Assembly (NCBI GenBank): GCA_008360955.1 | Contig: LUCM01004861.1 | Coordinates: forward strand, 125,179-189,178 | Direction: 5' to 3' | From: Fasciolopsis buskii | Taxonomy: Eukaryota > Platyhelminthes > Trematoda > Plagiorchiida > Fasciolidae | DNA: 64,000 nt | Shown here: positions 40,101-52,600 of the stretch, piece after piece | Layout of the letters: each line of letters begins with the position of its first letter | Numbering within the stretch: the stretch's first letter is position 1 | Position numbers and translations under genes: made by a program | Notes under the pieces: generated by a model | What the model was told of the DNA's origin: nothing | The model's database searches: none | The model's input: only the letters and a program-made list of their open reading frames with translations

Positions 40101-43100
40101 TTACAATGTTGCTCCAACTCGGGAGGCTAATCCGGGATGATACATCCTGGTCTTAAAACTCAATAACTTCAAGGTTGTTTTCATGGTTTCATCACATTCT
40201 AACATGAAGTGGGTAGCAACCAACATTAAAAAGTTCCCAAATTAGTCCGCAATGATACTCATTTAAAAATCCCGATTGTACATTTTGTGTAGATTGTAAT
40301 CATAGTAAACTTATACTCTAACGCTAGTTTGTGCCAAAAACTAAACTTTCAGAACAAATTGTACAATTTCCGTCTTCTTGAAGGGCCTACCTGGTTAAGC
40401 ATTTTCTCAACAACTTTTGAGGTATCTTTGGTGATTATACGGGAGCAGCTCAAACTCTGATGACCAATCAATAATTATTGTACTAAATTCCGATCCCAAT
40501 ATTTACTGGTAAACAAAATACCATCTCGAACTAAGCAACAAAATACACCCCGAGACAAGTGAGCAGAAAAAAGATCCTGGTAAATAGCCTGACTTCCCAA
40601 TGCCAGACGCGACATTTTGGACGAATCATAACTAAAGGTGCCAGCAGTGAAATTCAGTGGTTTTGTCACTCTGGAAGTATTGGAAAAATATAGGTTTCCA
40701 GCCTACTTCGGCGAAAACGAATACGAAATACGAGAAGGGGTGGCACTAGGGACAATTCGTTCAAGACGTCCCTACCAATATCCATTTTACAGATAACTTT
40801 TGCCTTTTGGGAAAACACAGAACAAGCAAGTGAATTAAAAAGATGTCGGACCAAATAAATACTGTCACCAATTTTGCATTTGGTAAATCAGCATTCGAGA
40901 GACCTTCCCCGTGAACCGCAAATCAAACCCATAAGTCCCCGTAGATGTGACAGAGCACCTGGCACCTTATCCATTCACCAATCGATGCATCGTTTGTCCG
41001 GTTTCGGCAGAGAAGACTAAATCGCCAGTGCTTCCCATTCCTTGAAAGCTAACCGCAATCGAAAAGGATGTTAGTGATACCCTGGGTGGCACTTGCAACT
41101 TTGAATAAAGTTTTGTACGCAGAACAGGAACCGTTTGTCAAAACTGTCCCTCTGAGACTTTGACATGAAAAATACATTGCCGCTTTCTACATAACTAATT
41201 TCAAAATACGGATGCTTCAAAAATGTCGCAAAACCTTCTAGTGGAAACCTCGACGGAGTTACCATCTGAATTGGACAAGACCCTTTGATGAAGAATTCTA
41301 ATCAGGCTCGGTGAATAGTCACGGAATTTTCTCATTAGCAGGTCCCAACTGTAGAATTGCAAAAACCACTTCCCCAGTTTACCACTTAAAGTTGATGTGA
41401 TCGGCCATTCAAGTCTGCTAGGTACCCGAAGCACATTCCAGCTATTCGCTGTAGTAGTTTCCTGAACAGCGGAATCCCAAAATGAAAGTCAGAATATTTG
41501 CGTGGAATTTTGAACGCATGACTGATAATCTGCTTGTGATAAGTAGTCCGGAGGATATATATTCTTTTGTGGTTAGTTTTATATTTCGGTAAACATTATA
41601 AAGTTTATATGGTTCTCTCGGTCTTTGAAGAAGCTCTAACTCTGCGGGAGCATCAGTGACGCGCCTCAGATTTTGAGGAATTAGACTCTTGTTACCTTCC
41701 TGTGAAAAATGACCGCATCTAGTCTTATGAAATTTGGCAGCTAACATTAATTCATGTAAGAGTCGGTAGACTAAGGCGATGTTATCATTGTGACAACAAG
41801 ACTAACGGTTATCAGTGTGTGTGTTGTCCTCTTGACTGGAGCTCTGCTACCCTAGTGTTACATTAGCTATATGACGAATAGTTGATATGAGAGAGCAGTG
41901 TTTGGATTGGTCACCAGCTGACGAGTTACGTGTCTTCAATGTGTACCTAGGTTTGCGTTTAAATTGAAATTGTCAGCATCTGATCAATTAACTCCCTGCG
42001 TCAATGTTGTTCTGACCTGTTAGCTCTCGGTTTTAACAGTGTAGCAAGTGAGATCGGTGACAGTTTCATTCAGTCGATGCACAATTAACGAGAGCCAATT
42101 CAGCGACTGAAACAAGCGTTATTAGGACAATAGTAGAGACAAGCATAGCCATTTGAGCTGTTGATTCAGGAAACCACGGCCATCCAGGCCAGTAGGTACA
42201 AAATAACATTGAAATAAGAACGCGCAGTTAAAGGATCATTGACCGTCGAAACTCAGAAATTCACGCATGATACTGAAAGCGGCATAACCTTTGTGTCGTG
42301 GTGCAAACCTTACGACGCTGGTTGATGCCAACTTCGATGAAGCAGTGCAAGTCCGCCTGCTCCAGAACACAGGTAGCAGTGCAGCTAAATCTTAACGGAT
42401 CATTATACTGGATTTCAGCCTCTCTGCTCTCCTCAGAGAGCGGACCTGAAAACTTAATATAGGCCGCAACTACATTAGATAAACGAAGTAGTGTGTTCTT
42501 ACTTACACTCACACAGTCAATCGGGAATGCGAGTGATTTTTGTTGGAAAAACTGACTGTTGACCGAAGTAAACCACTGACTTTGTCTAATGTCTAACTTT
42601 CTCAAAAGATAAGAACATAATTGCTTGGTCGACTGGACTCATCAGAATAGACTTCACTCCATTGTCCCACCAGTAAATGCGTAAGAGGCATTAACCCCAG
42701 GAAGGATGCGGAAGTGCCTTAGCAGGTACGGGCAAATATGCATATGGACAAGATTTTGAAATTAGATAGGTATCGAGTAAAACCTAAATGGAGCCAACCT
42801 TTTAGAGGCCATAATCAACGTCCTGTATGGTGAAAGCTGAAATTTTGTGAAACTTTAACAATTTTATCATTGCATCTGTGGACATTGTGGTCAACTAGAT
42901 CAAACTTACTCATTGGTAACGTAACGTGATAGGTGTGACCGACGTGTGCGCAGAAAGATCACAGTGCCATTTTTGTTCCATTATGATCCCGTAAGTCCAA
43001 GAGTTTCCATGCCCATTCAATAAAGTGCTCATTAGTTAGTTCATCACGATTTCTCATTCCCTTGGCATGCTGCTCAAAATTCAGTTATTTGCCTACTAGT

Positions 43101-46100
43101 ACATTTACTTTTGCATCGCCTAAGGTGAGATTTAGACTACCCCTCAAGCCAAGGACATAATGTTGACCAGATACTGTTCATTGTGAAAGATCAGTCCGAC
43201 CTCAAATCATCTGTTGCTGTACCAGGCATTATTTATGGTTTACAGGCATACAAACAGGAGAACAGACTGGGAGGGACAACTGTACAAATACCTGAAAGTT
43301 TTGGTGTACTGCTTGCTAAGCCTAACTTCAATTCAGTATGCCGCGGATGTGATGTAAGTAACCTGCAAGAGCATAGACACTTTACAGAGCCTTTGCATTT
43401 CAGTAACAATCCCGTGAATTCATAAATTCCATGATCATGCGATAAAACGTCCAGTCGTTATTTAATGACGATCTTACATTCTGCTAGAGAATCTACTGAT
43501 TCCCTTTCTGTTATTTTTCGCAAATACATCTATTAGGACTTCGAAGGCTGTTAAATTTTGTACTGAAAACTTTCAACAACGAAATGTATTAGTACAGGAA
43601 ACACCATTAGTTCAGAACGCCTCGGATGTTGATCTGCTTTCTGCGATAATCTGAAAAAGAATGTTAAAGACATCTGCCTCGCACGACATAATTCTCATGA
43701 GTTTAGTGGCACCTTATCACGATATGATAATGTTTAATTTAGTCGCTGAAAAATCAGTGTACTTCGTGGATGCTGGAGATGGTTTTCAGATATTTCACAC
43801 GTTAGACATTTGGTGAGAATTGGTATCCCTCTATTAATTGAATTTATAATGCACAAAGTAAAATCCCATCAGACTTTGGGTACATCGATGGTCGTTGTAT
43901 TCCTAACATTGTTCTATGATAGCTATCAGTCAGCCACCAAAGTTCAAAGAGTGCGAAATTCTTGGAACTACCTTCATCAGATGCCAAAGTTGTTTCGGTC
44001 CACTGTCAAATGCACCTACTGTATGTCCCTTGCACAGTTGCAGGTTGTGTTTCTTTAGGAGGCCCTTTAATTTTACAGATTGTAAAATTGATCAATAAAC
44101 ACTTTCCCAAAGCGGTATGTGCAATTGCAACTTGAAACAATGGTGATAAGTGTTGGAGCACTCTGTGCACCACTGTCCCGAGTAAAGGTATTCATTATTC
44201 ATGAGAATGCTTCATGTTTTTTCGGGTAGAGCAAACTCTCAGTGACTACATGATATTTTAAAGAGATTCAATCAGTTTTAGACGCTACACTTTTGATAAA
44301 ATTGCTTGGCATGAAATGCAAGCCTCACTTAAATGCTTCACGTTTCAATTCGTGTAAGTATTTCGGATTCGTTGATGTTTCAGTGTACGCCCCGTTAACT
44401 GGCAGACAAAGGGGACAGCATGCAACAGCCATTTTTGAGCCAAACCAGGGGAAGAGAGGGAGAGGTTCAGCGATTACATGCATTTATAACAGAAGTATCA
44501 CATGACTAGTGTTGTAGCTTCCATATAAGAATCCCAGTTTCAGATTAAATGTAAACGATTCCCCATTCAACGAGAGATTTTGAAGTTGATGCGAGGCAAA
44601 TCTACAAGATGAAGCATTTCTGTATGTAATGTGACTGGTTTTCACAAGCTGAACTAGCAACTTAAAGAGGCAAAAACTAGATCAAAAAGCAGAATAGAAA
44701 TACATCAGCTAACCCACTTAAGAATATTTTCGCAAAACCTACTCAGAGTTGCACACAACGTTTACCGTAGCAACAGACTGAGACGTCTAATGATATCTTC
44801 TGTCCTTGGCTAGGTAGACATGAAAGAAATACATGAAAGAGGCACCTTGGCAGGGATGACAGTATGCTTCTATGGTCATATGTTCCGTGTTATCATTTCA
44901 GGCCTCATCTGCCACGAAATACATGCAATTTCAGTCGCACAAAATGCAAAGGAAAACATGCCGTGGCGCTTGTGAAAAGACAGTTTGAGCTTGCAACAGA
45001 TGTACTATATAATTTGAATCAGCGGGACTTTACGGTGTCAGGGTGAATAGTTTTGATCATTTAACCTTAGATTTCACGAGTATTTTTCTCGCGTTTACAA
45101 CAAAACAATGGTGATGGATTAATGCATATCATATCATATTTAGCATTTTAAAATTAGACTTTCTTGTTTCCCTAAGGTGGCAAATTGCAAGCGGTCTCCG
45201 TCTTGAGAATATGTTAACCCTATCTTCTGAGAATAAAGACCGGCACTTTATTAGGACCATCTAGCGCTGCTGCACTGTGTGAAAATGCGCGTGAAAATTA
45301 CGTAAAACTTTATTCCATTTATTCACCAGTTCCCGCTTCACTCTTGAATATTAACTCAACCCTTTCCCACCAAACGAATGATCTACACAAACTATCCCCA
45401 AAGAAAATATTCAACTTACTCGGAAAGCTAATGCCGTTTTATGGAAATGGGCTGAGAACCCGAGGAAAACAGTTCGACGTTGGTTACTCAGTTTTGCCGT
45501 TTGGATTTGTGATCTGCGATCCTTGCAGACAACCATGCAAGTTGTTAAATTTAGTCCACATCTTAAGATCTCGTCTGAACTCGCCACGTAATTCATTGGC
45601 TGTTTATTTTGAGAAAAATAAAAAGGCCATAACGTGCGCTTCAACGTAATGATTGTTTTTATGCAGGAACACATACACACAGAGAACAATATTTAAAAAA
45701 ACATTTTCATGGTAAACGATCACCTATGGGTGAAAGAACATAAAAGTGCCCATCAGTTAACCATGAGGTCATTCGGACAAGTCGCCAAATTTTTTATTGG
45801 ACCCTTTCCGTCTTTTGATATCCGCATTCTTGAATGCTGTGAACGGGAAACAACCGTTAACGTCACTTTGTTTGATGACATATTGGGCCAAAAATTGTTG
45901 ATGTCACGTAAACGCAGATGCATATTCTGTCCTACAATACACAGCTATTTATAACGTTATGGGGATCACTCTGAAATTTCTTGCTTTTGACGTACCACTG
46001 ATAAGTCACTAATGCTCACTTTTTTGTTCCCTCTCTCCGTTGTTACAGATGTTCGTCTTGCCTGAATGTGCCCTTGGTAGCACTACGGTTGTATTGTATC

Positions 46101-47239
46101 ATTCTTGGATTACGGATGGAAGATTTTAAAAGCAGATGTGCCACCTCCGCCTAACTGCGAACCGAAAATTCATAAACCATTCTGTAGGCCTTCCCTGATT
46201 TTGTTATTATGCAGACAATCAAGAAGGCGACGGCAGATGCCAGAAAATGCTATAAGATTTATAAAATTGTTTTCAGTGGACAGAATAAATTTAGCGGAAT
46301 TTCAAGAGAAAGAAAACAGTGAACTACACATTCGTTTTCATGCTTAGCAACCTACGCCAAATCCCTACTCCATTAGTGGACACCACTGATGAACAAGAGC
46401 GATCGTTTAAAAAGTACAATGAATACTCCTGCTGAAATGCCACCTTCGCCACCTTTGCAGTTTAGTGAATTTGTTTAAAGCAAAGTGCAACAGGTCATAA
46501 AGGCCACAATAAATAGGAAGCAGTGCAACACAGCCTAATTGTGTTAGTTCTCTATCACAGGACGGATAAAAAACCTTAGACTTCTAATAATACATGAAGT
46601 AATTGGGGCCCTTATGCTGGCAGATGGCGAAAACATTTGAGATGAAGTGGCGCAGGACATAAGCATGCTCCACGATATGCTGAAACAACGCCCATTTTAA
46701 CGGTAAGATTATCTAACATGATGGCACTGTAGCAATAAATGCTGGCAGTCAAACTCCTGGACAAAAGCATTGGCGGAAACGTAGCAAACAATTAAAAAAC
46801 TGGTGATCGTGGACAATTAGAGTTGTTATTTAACGTAAGGGGCAGTTCAGGGAGTCACCGTACCAGAACTACATTGGAAACTATCTTTTTCGAAGACGTC
46901 GTGGTATAGCCGAATTGGCTGTAGGTTAATGGAAAGCTTCCATTGTGTAACAGTCAGCTTTGACGGGTGATAGTCACTCTATGCTTTACGTTCACTATCG
47001 GAGGCTGTTCAGAAAAACATTCCAAAGGACATCAAAAATTTGCTTACTTTAATAATGCGACGACGGGTCCATTGTTCGAGACCTAAAGAAAGTGTATCTG
47101 GACAAGTTAACGGTGTGAGCATTATTTAGGATACAGTTGAGCGTTCCAGGTGGAAAAATTATTAAATACTGTTGACCAGGACTAGTTTTCAAATAAAACA
47201 CACTTACGCCTATAAATGTGTACAAGCATTCACATGTAT
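37116..47239. other. No gene recognised (37.1-47.2 kb)
   Basis: Ten kilobases of AT-rich sequence with no transposon blocks that I can identify. Between 40475 and 42605 six of the longer open frames are all on the - strand (40475-40669, 40666-40854, 41071-41265, 41201-41434, 41442-41747, 42261-42605), which could mean a very old decayed gene on that strand; none has a known motif. 38521-38736 (+) is an isolated 71-codon frame. Near 39224 a B-box-like GGTTCAAATC occurs without a clear A box. Confidence 0.4.
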
Positions 47240-47262
47240 TATATAAATATATATATATATAT
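47240..47262. repeat. AT microsatellite
   Basis: Alternating AT/TA run with one interruption (ATATAAATATATATATATAT). Similar short AT tracts recur at 47995-48018. Confidence 0.8.
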
Positions 47263-48119
47263 TGACATCTGTAGGTGGAAAACGAATGTAAACGTAATTA
47301 GTGAAGATTGACTTTAACCAATCAAATTTCACTCTACGAATGAAGATAAATTAAACAATGCATAACGGCACCCTGACAGTCGAACCAACCAACTCTGAGC
47401 CACATCAACTTAGAACTACTTAAGCAAACGAGAGACCAGGAACTTCCCAAAATAAATCAAAGGTAAGTCATCTCAGGTGGCCATTAAAAATTCTAGGTGA
47501 TATTCTTAACAAAACGCTTAACAGTGGAGCTGTTGCTCCCATTTTCACTCACAAATACTGCTATTTCTGACTTAAAGAAAACCTTGTGTGATTGACTGTG
47601 TCACAAGTCCAAACAGAATGAGTTTTTGGCACCTGTTAGGTTGTTGCCGCATTTTATACATATTTTACCAAGGGGGTGCAGCCGAAATTAAATTTTTCTG
47701 AATAACCACTTTCAGGATGGAAAGAGAGTACTGGGGTGTCGCCTTAAGCTTCATGGGTAAGTCGTTAGATCGATTTATATCAACCCAAATATATGCATAT
47801 ACACACGTAATCAACCATTCGAAGCATGCTTGCACATGTAAATGTACGCAGATGTGTCCACATTCAGGTCTCGTACATACATACATATATTTAATTTGTG
47901 CTTAGATATATCAACTTTATATAAGCGTATTGAGGTAATTCTTCCCGTGATTACAAATATAACAATTTGTCCACTGATGCTCCAACATATATATGCATAT
48001 ATATATATAAATATATATGTGTAACAAAGACACATCTCTATTGTTAATCCAAGTAGCACTGACACTAAGTACGTCTATATGGTTATCCATTTAAACACCT
48101 ATGTATCTACATATACTTG

Positions 48120-48395
48120 CACTTGTACAAGTATAGTATGTTTGGACGGGGGACCACCGAGCGAACATACCAGATGAAAGGCAATAACCATGAAGCTGTT
48201 CTTCTGCTTTATGGGAAATTCTTTTCACTCATCCAGATATCACTTACATTTCTATCTACTCTAGGGGCACTCCTCCCTCTTCCTTACTGTTGGCTCGGCC
48301 CAAATGACAAAGAATTTTCAGTGAACTACGATTGTGGTTCTTCTGTGAACTCTTCAACGAAAAGCTCCTAAGCACAATCTTAACATTGCAAGTTA
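48120..48395 (+). repeat. Diverged unit of a 300-base repeat family
   Basis: The first half (GGCAATAACC at about 48180, TTTTCACTCATCCAGATATC at about 48223) and second half (TGTTGGCTCGGCCCAAATGAC at about 48288 onward, then a GAACTCTTCAACGA block) line up in order with the better-preserved units at 48861-49325. It ends against the TA microsatellite. No protein is evident. The family is unknown to me. Confidence 0.7.
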
Positions 48396-48403
48396 GATTT
48401 TGG

Positions 48404-48406
<3 letters not shown>

Positions 48407-48448
<42 letters not shown>
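48407..48448. repeat. (TA)n microsatellite
   Basis: About 42 bases of uninterrupted TA, placed exactly between two units of the 300-base repeat family that point in opposite directions. Confidence 0.95.
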
Positions 48449-48450
<2 letters not shown>

Positions 48451-48751
48451 CAGCAAGTATTATCTGGATGAGTGAACAAAATTTGCCCGGGAGCACACGA
48501 CCGGTTTGGCGGTTATGTCACTTCGTATGTAATGCTACCCGGTTGCTCTTAGTCAAACCATCCAACAAAAAAAACAAGAAAAAAATTGTAACTCCGAATT
48601 GATTGATACTTTCTCACCAGAATCGAATCTGTATCAAAAGAAGTGTGCATGGAAGCTCTTCGTCGAAGAGTCCACAGAAGAATCACAACTGTGATTCGTT
48701 GATAATTGTTTGTCAGTTGGGCTGAGCCAACCTTAGGAGCGAAGGCAGAAT
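48451..48751 (-). repeat. 300-base repeat unit, inverted; left arm of a long hairpin
   Basis: Read on the - strand from 48751 downward this gives the second-half block (CCTAAGGTTGGCTCAGCCCA, then the CTTCGACGAAGAGCTTCC block), a linker, and the first-half block with GGTCGTGTGCTCCCGGGCAA, ending in AGATAATACTTGCTGCTT. The same order occurs on the + strand at 48861-49160, so the two form an inverted repeat of about 300 bases around a spacer of about 110 bases. The linker differs most between the arms. Confidence 0.85.
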
Positions 48752-48756
48752 GCCCC

Positions 48757-48836
48757 AGAGCGACAATAACCGCGAAACCGGTCGTGTACTCCCGGGCAAA
48801 TTTTGTTCACTCATCCCAGATAATATTGTTGCTTCG
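48757..48836 (+). repeat. First-half block of the repeat family, in hairpin loop
   Basis: CGACAATAACCGCGAAACC followed by GGTCGTGTACTCCCGGGCAA and TTTTGTTCACTCATCC: a further copy of the conserved first-half block, placed in the spacer between the inverted arms and joined directly to the second-half block of the right arm. Confidence 0.85.
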
Positions 48837-48860
48837 TTATCTATATCACATGTATATTGT

Positions 48861-49160
48861 GGCGCATCTCTGCCCTCGTTCCTAAGGTTGGCTCAGCACC
48901 AACTGACAAACAATTATCAACTAATCACAGTTGTCATTCTTCTGTCCACTCTTCGATGAACAGCTTCCATGCACACTCCTTTTGATACAGATTCGATTCT
49001 GGTGAGAAATATCAATCAATTCGGAGTGTACAAGTATGTGGATGTTTGGACAAGGGAGCACCGGGTACGCATACCTGACGAGTGACAATAACCGCCAAAC
49101 CGGTCGTGTGCTCCCGGGCAAATTTTGTTCACTCATCCAGATAATACTTGCTGCTTCTAT
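48861..49160 (+). repeat. 300-base repeat unit; right arm of a long hairpin
   Basis: Second-half block (TAAGGTTGGCTCAGC, AATTATCAACTAATCACAG, GATACAGATTCGATTCTGG, CAATCAATTCGGAG), linker, then first-half block (AACCGCCAAACCGGTC, GGTCGTGTGCTCCCGGGCAA, AGATAATACTTGCTGCTT). It is nearly identical to the reverse complement of 48451-48751 outside the linker. Confidence 0.85.
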
Positions 49161-49349
49161 ATATACATATGTATATTGTGGCGCATTCTGCCCTCGTTCC
49201 TAAGGTTGGCTCAGCCCAACTGACAAACAATTATCAATGAATCACATTTGTGGTTCTCCTGTGGACTCTTCGACGAAGAACTTCCATGCACACTCCTGAC
49301 ACCACAAATTCGATTCTGCCGAGAAACATATATATGTATATATATAGCC
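49161..49349 (+). repeat. Second-half block of the repeat family plus AT repeat
   Basis: CCTAAGGTTGGCTCAGCCCA and TCTTCGACGAAGAACTTCC repeat the second-half block once more, in tandem with the unit to the left. It ends with GCCGAGAAACATATATATG and a short AT repeat, the same type of edge as the TA run on the other side of the cluster. Confidence 0.8.
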
Positions 49350-52025
49350 TTTGTATTATGTAATCCTCAGCGGTTTTATGGTTTGCAGATTTGCCATGTT
49401 CTGCTTTGTTGAGTTGGGATCTCCTATGCGACCTCTGCGAAAAGTGCATTTTAGTGTAATTTTGTTGTTCGTTTAAGTACAAGCATTTGCACGCATTTTT
49501 CAAAGCATACTTTTGTTTTATGTATTTTTTGGTACAAACATAATTCTCAGCATGTGTACAAGCATTTGTTTGTTTTGTGTTCGTTTTAGAATGAGCAATT
49601 CATAGACAGGTACTTCACCCCCTTATTGTTTTAAGGAAACCTGATTTCAGACCTCCTTTTCAAAACAACCTTATGGATGTCACAGTGGGACGAGGGATCT
49701 GAGTGACAAAAAATTTTGAAGCTGTGGCGATGCCACGTTACGTAAACAGCAACAGTGGAGTCCGAAATCACATTTTCCTTTCGGGCTTGCTTGGCTGGTT
49801 TATGTTGAAATGATCACAGTCTACAACACAGCTGATACCCCTGAAATGGCGGACTAAGAACAGCTGTGTGACGAAGGTGACAACAGAAAGTTTGTCCGCG
49901 TGATATGCATCCTGTCAGATCATTAGTGACAACATTTTCACTGCCTCCCTATCCAGGCCGATCAGCTCCCTGGGTTAGTTAACCGGCTGTAGGGAGATCT
50001 GTTTCAAGCAACCAGCGAACTGCAAATGAAGAACACATTTTGCGCTCACATTAACGTAGACTCTTAAGCAGAGCCACTGTCTGATATGTTTGCAATTTCG
50101 AGAATTGGCATGAAGCGGGGTAAAGAAGAGCTTTAGTCTCTATTCAAGTGCATAGTTTTGTGCTGCATGATTTCAGGACAGCTAAACACAATAAAGGAAT
50201 GCAAAAAAACATAACTGCTAACGTCATCTACAATCACGTCCAAATTTCAGCTGATGTTACTCTAACACCAACTTCAGTGACAGCCCATGGATAGTTTGAC
50301 CGCAGCAATTACAGGTGTCAACGTTAATTATACGGATTTGTGCAGAAGGGATATCGCAGTTTGGACACTAAACGGTTGTTTAAGATTAAGAAGTACGCTA
50401 TGCGTTGGTTTAACTAACCCAGGGACGTGGTAAAGCCTGACAAATCCAGAGGTGAATGATAGATTTATGTTTCAGTAGTGTGTATGTGTATATATGCCTG
50501 CATACCTTTTTATATGAGCGTTCCTATTATTAAAAACCAGTAATATCCAGTTAAATGCATCGATTGTGAACTACAATGACAAGCAGTTGTATAATTTTGC
50601 GGAATGAAACCCTCAAATGTTGACGCCGGTGAATTTGATGCGCAAGTGTGAAGAAAAAGAGACGAAATAAACAAACAAATAAGCAGCACAGGTGGCATCT
50701 AAAAACCCTAAACCAGTCCCCTTGTGAAACGCTTTTAAATTTAACTGCTTATATCCAACTTCCTATTAAAGCTGTCGCAGAAAATTAGGGACTGCATAAT
50801 TTTTGCTTCGTTTTCACTACTCCCAAAGGATAAAACAAAAGGCATGCATGCACGCTCTGTAGTTCCTCCACTGACGTACTGTGATAGGAGAAAGTTCCTA
50901 TGCACTTAGAGAGTAAATAACGGGAAAATCTTGGCACTTTTCTTCGAGACCATAAATTTTGCAGGTTTTAGTGAGGTCTAACTATGATCACTTGGTCAGG
51001 TGACTAGGGTAGCATGCCCTAAAACAACCATCTTCGAAAGGGTTAGAATACCGACATGAAAAATACAAAACTAGAAGAAACCAACACGAGCTAAAGCCCA
51101 GTAAACGTACCAGCCAGCTTCAAATATTACACAACCGAACCACTGTGTTAGTAGACATGATGCACGCGACACAGCTTCCCCCGGAAGCACACTGTTCCCA
51201 GTGTTCCATGATTCCCCCAACACACCTTCGATTAGTCGAGCTCATTGGAATTATTTTCCCGCTGCAAAACATCGAGTATGCGGTTAGCAAATTCAGTGTG
51301 GGGCTCTCTTGGCCACATAAACTGATTACAAGGCCTGCCCTAATTTCCGTTCTTTCACCCAGCTTAGGACAGGCCGTCTCCGTAAACATATGTCGGATCA
51401 CAAAGTTCCAATATACCTACACAAGCGTACCTTTTAATCTTTTCAAGGTTCCTTTGGCATGTTTGTGGCTTCTGTCTACTATGGCCTTAATTATGCGCCG
51501 GTAGTAATGATTAATGAGGCAGCAGTCAGGGAAGTAGCAAAACACTTGAACAGTGAACTGGGACATGCATGTTCAGTGGCATCGATCTTTCAGAGAAAAT
51601 CGACTGTTCTCGGACATCACTTTCTCTAATATCTACTTTGAAGCTGGACATCTATTCTGTGACACTTATTTGGTTGCGTTTGTTTTATCGCAAGTAAGAT
51701 CTACACATTTCCGCTTATTACTGCTTCCGAAAGTCCCTACCTTCAAATCACTTCGCTCCCACGACACCTCTCTGCTGTGGTTTACAACCTAGCTTACCGC
51801 TGTACAGGCTCTGCATCGACGCCACGGTATATACAATTCAGTTCTCGCATATGATTCCCGGCTCATTTCTTCTCTACTCTGTCGACTGAGGGGCTTAGTC
51901 AATCGCTGCATCAAAGCAGGATAGAAGGAAGATTTGGGGTAGCACGTTGATGGCCTTCTACACAGGTATTAAAAAAGTGGGAGTCGCAAGAATATAGCAG
52001 TCTTGATGGCCGCGAATACATCGTG
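49350..52025. other. No gene recognised (49.4-52 kb)
   Basis: AT-rich DNA. 51145-51504 (+, 119 codons) and 51120-51401 (-, 93 codons) overlap on opposite strands and show no motif. The interval 51800-52025 directly upstream of the integrase remnant might hold earlier gypsy sequence (RNase H or zinc-finger region), but I could not identify it. Confidence 0.4.
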
Positions 52026-52600
52026 GACGATCAAAGTTTTGTAATGAGTGTGAGATTTGCGGAAGTTATAAAGGCCCAAAACATCACAGCCGGGCTCTTT
52101 TGCAAACAATGACCGCAGGTCAACCCAGTGAGATGGCAGATGCAAAGGGACCTCTATCAGACACGCTGATGGATCGCAGGTTCACACTGGTGCCTGCGGA
52201 CCATTCCACAAAATGGTGCGAGTGCATTCAGTTGAAAAATATTTATGCAGCGACAAAAAACGGATGCACTACTGGATAAATGGATTCTCAATCAAGGGAC
52301 CCGGACAAGTACACTCAGATGCAGATGAAATTCGACAGCACGTTATTGAAGGAACTGTGTATAGCTTTAGACATGCGTAAGACTGGAACAACAACTAACC
52401 ATTCCAAAGGTAACGGTCGTCCATACAGGACGAAAGGCTCACTAAACGAGCTGTTAAAAATCTTCGCCGCCACCGACCCATAAGAAAGGGACCAAGCACT
52501 ACCGCGCTGCCTCCTTGCCTACAGTACCACTAATCAACGATCTACGGGACAAACACCGCGATTCCTGTTGGTCGACAAAATATAAGACTCTGAAACGAAA
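52026..52600 (+). mobile_element. Ty3/gypsy LTR retrotransposon fragment
   Basis: Only the integrase part of a pol gene can be recognised (next entry). No protease, RT or RNase H blocks were found upstream and no matching long terminal repeats were found by eye on either side, so this is a truncated or deeply decayed insertion. A gypsy-type element, not Copia or BEL, is indicated by the order and wording of the integrase blocks. Confidence 0.75.
52043..52585 (+). pseudogene. Ty3/gypsy integrase, one frame with three stops
   Basis: Integrase inserts retrotransposon DNA into the host genome. CNECEICGSYKGPKHHSRALL (52043 onward, partly) is the end of the HHCC zinc-binding region; ADAKGPLSDTL has the first catalytic Asp; PADHSTKWCECIQL is the typical DH.TKW block. 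After a stop at 52277-52279 the frame continues with LKELCIALDMRKTGTT and the SKGNGRPYR block, then LPRCLLAYSTTNQRSTGQTP (52500-52560). The second catalytic Asp and the Glu of the usual NG.(V)ER block are both replaced. Stops at 52277, 52481 and 52583 fall in one reading frame, with no frameshift between them. The protein cannot be functional. Confidence 0.85.

Noticed and set aside
47665..48065. Overlapping frames on both strands rich in Tyr, Ile and Val
   Set aside because: They translate the AT-alternating sequence around 47.8-48.0 kb and overlap on both strands.
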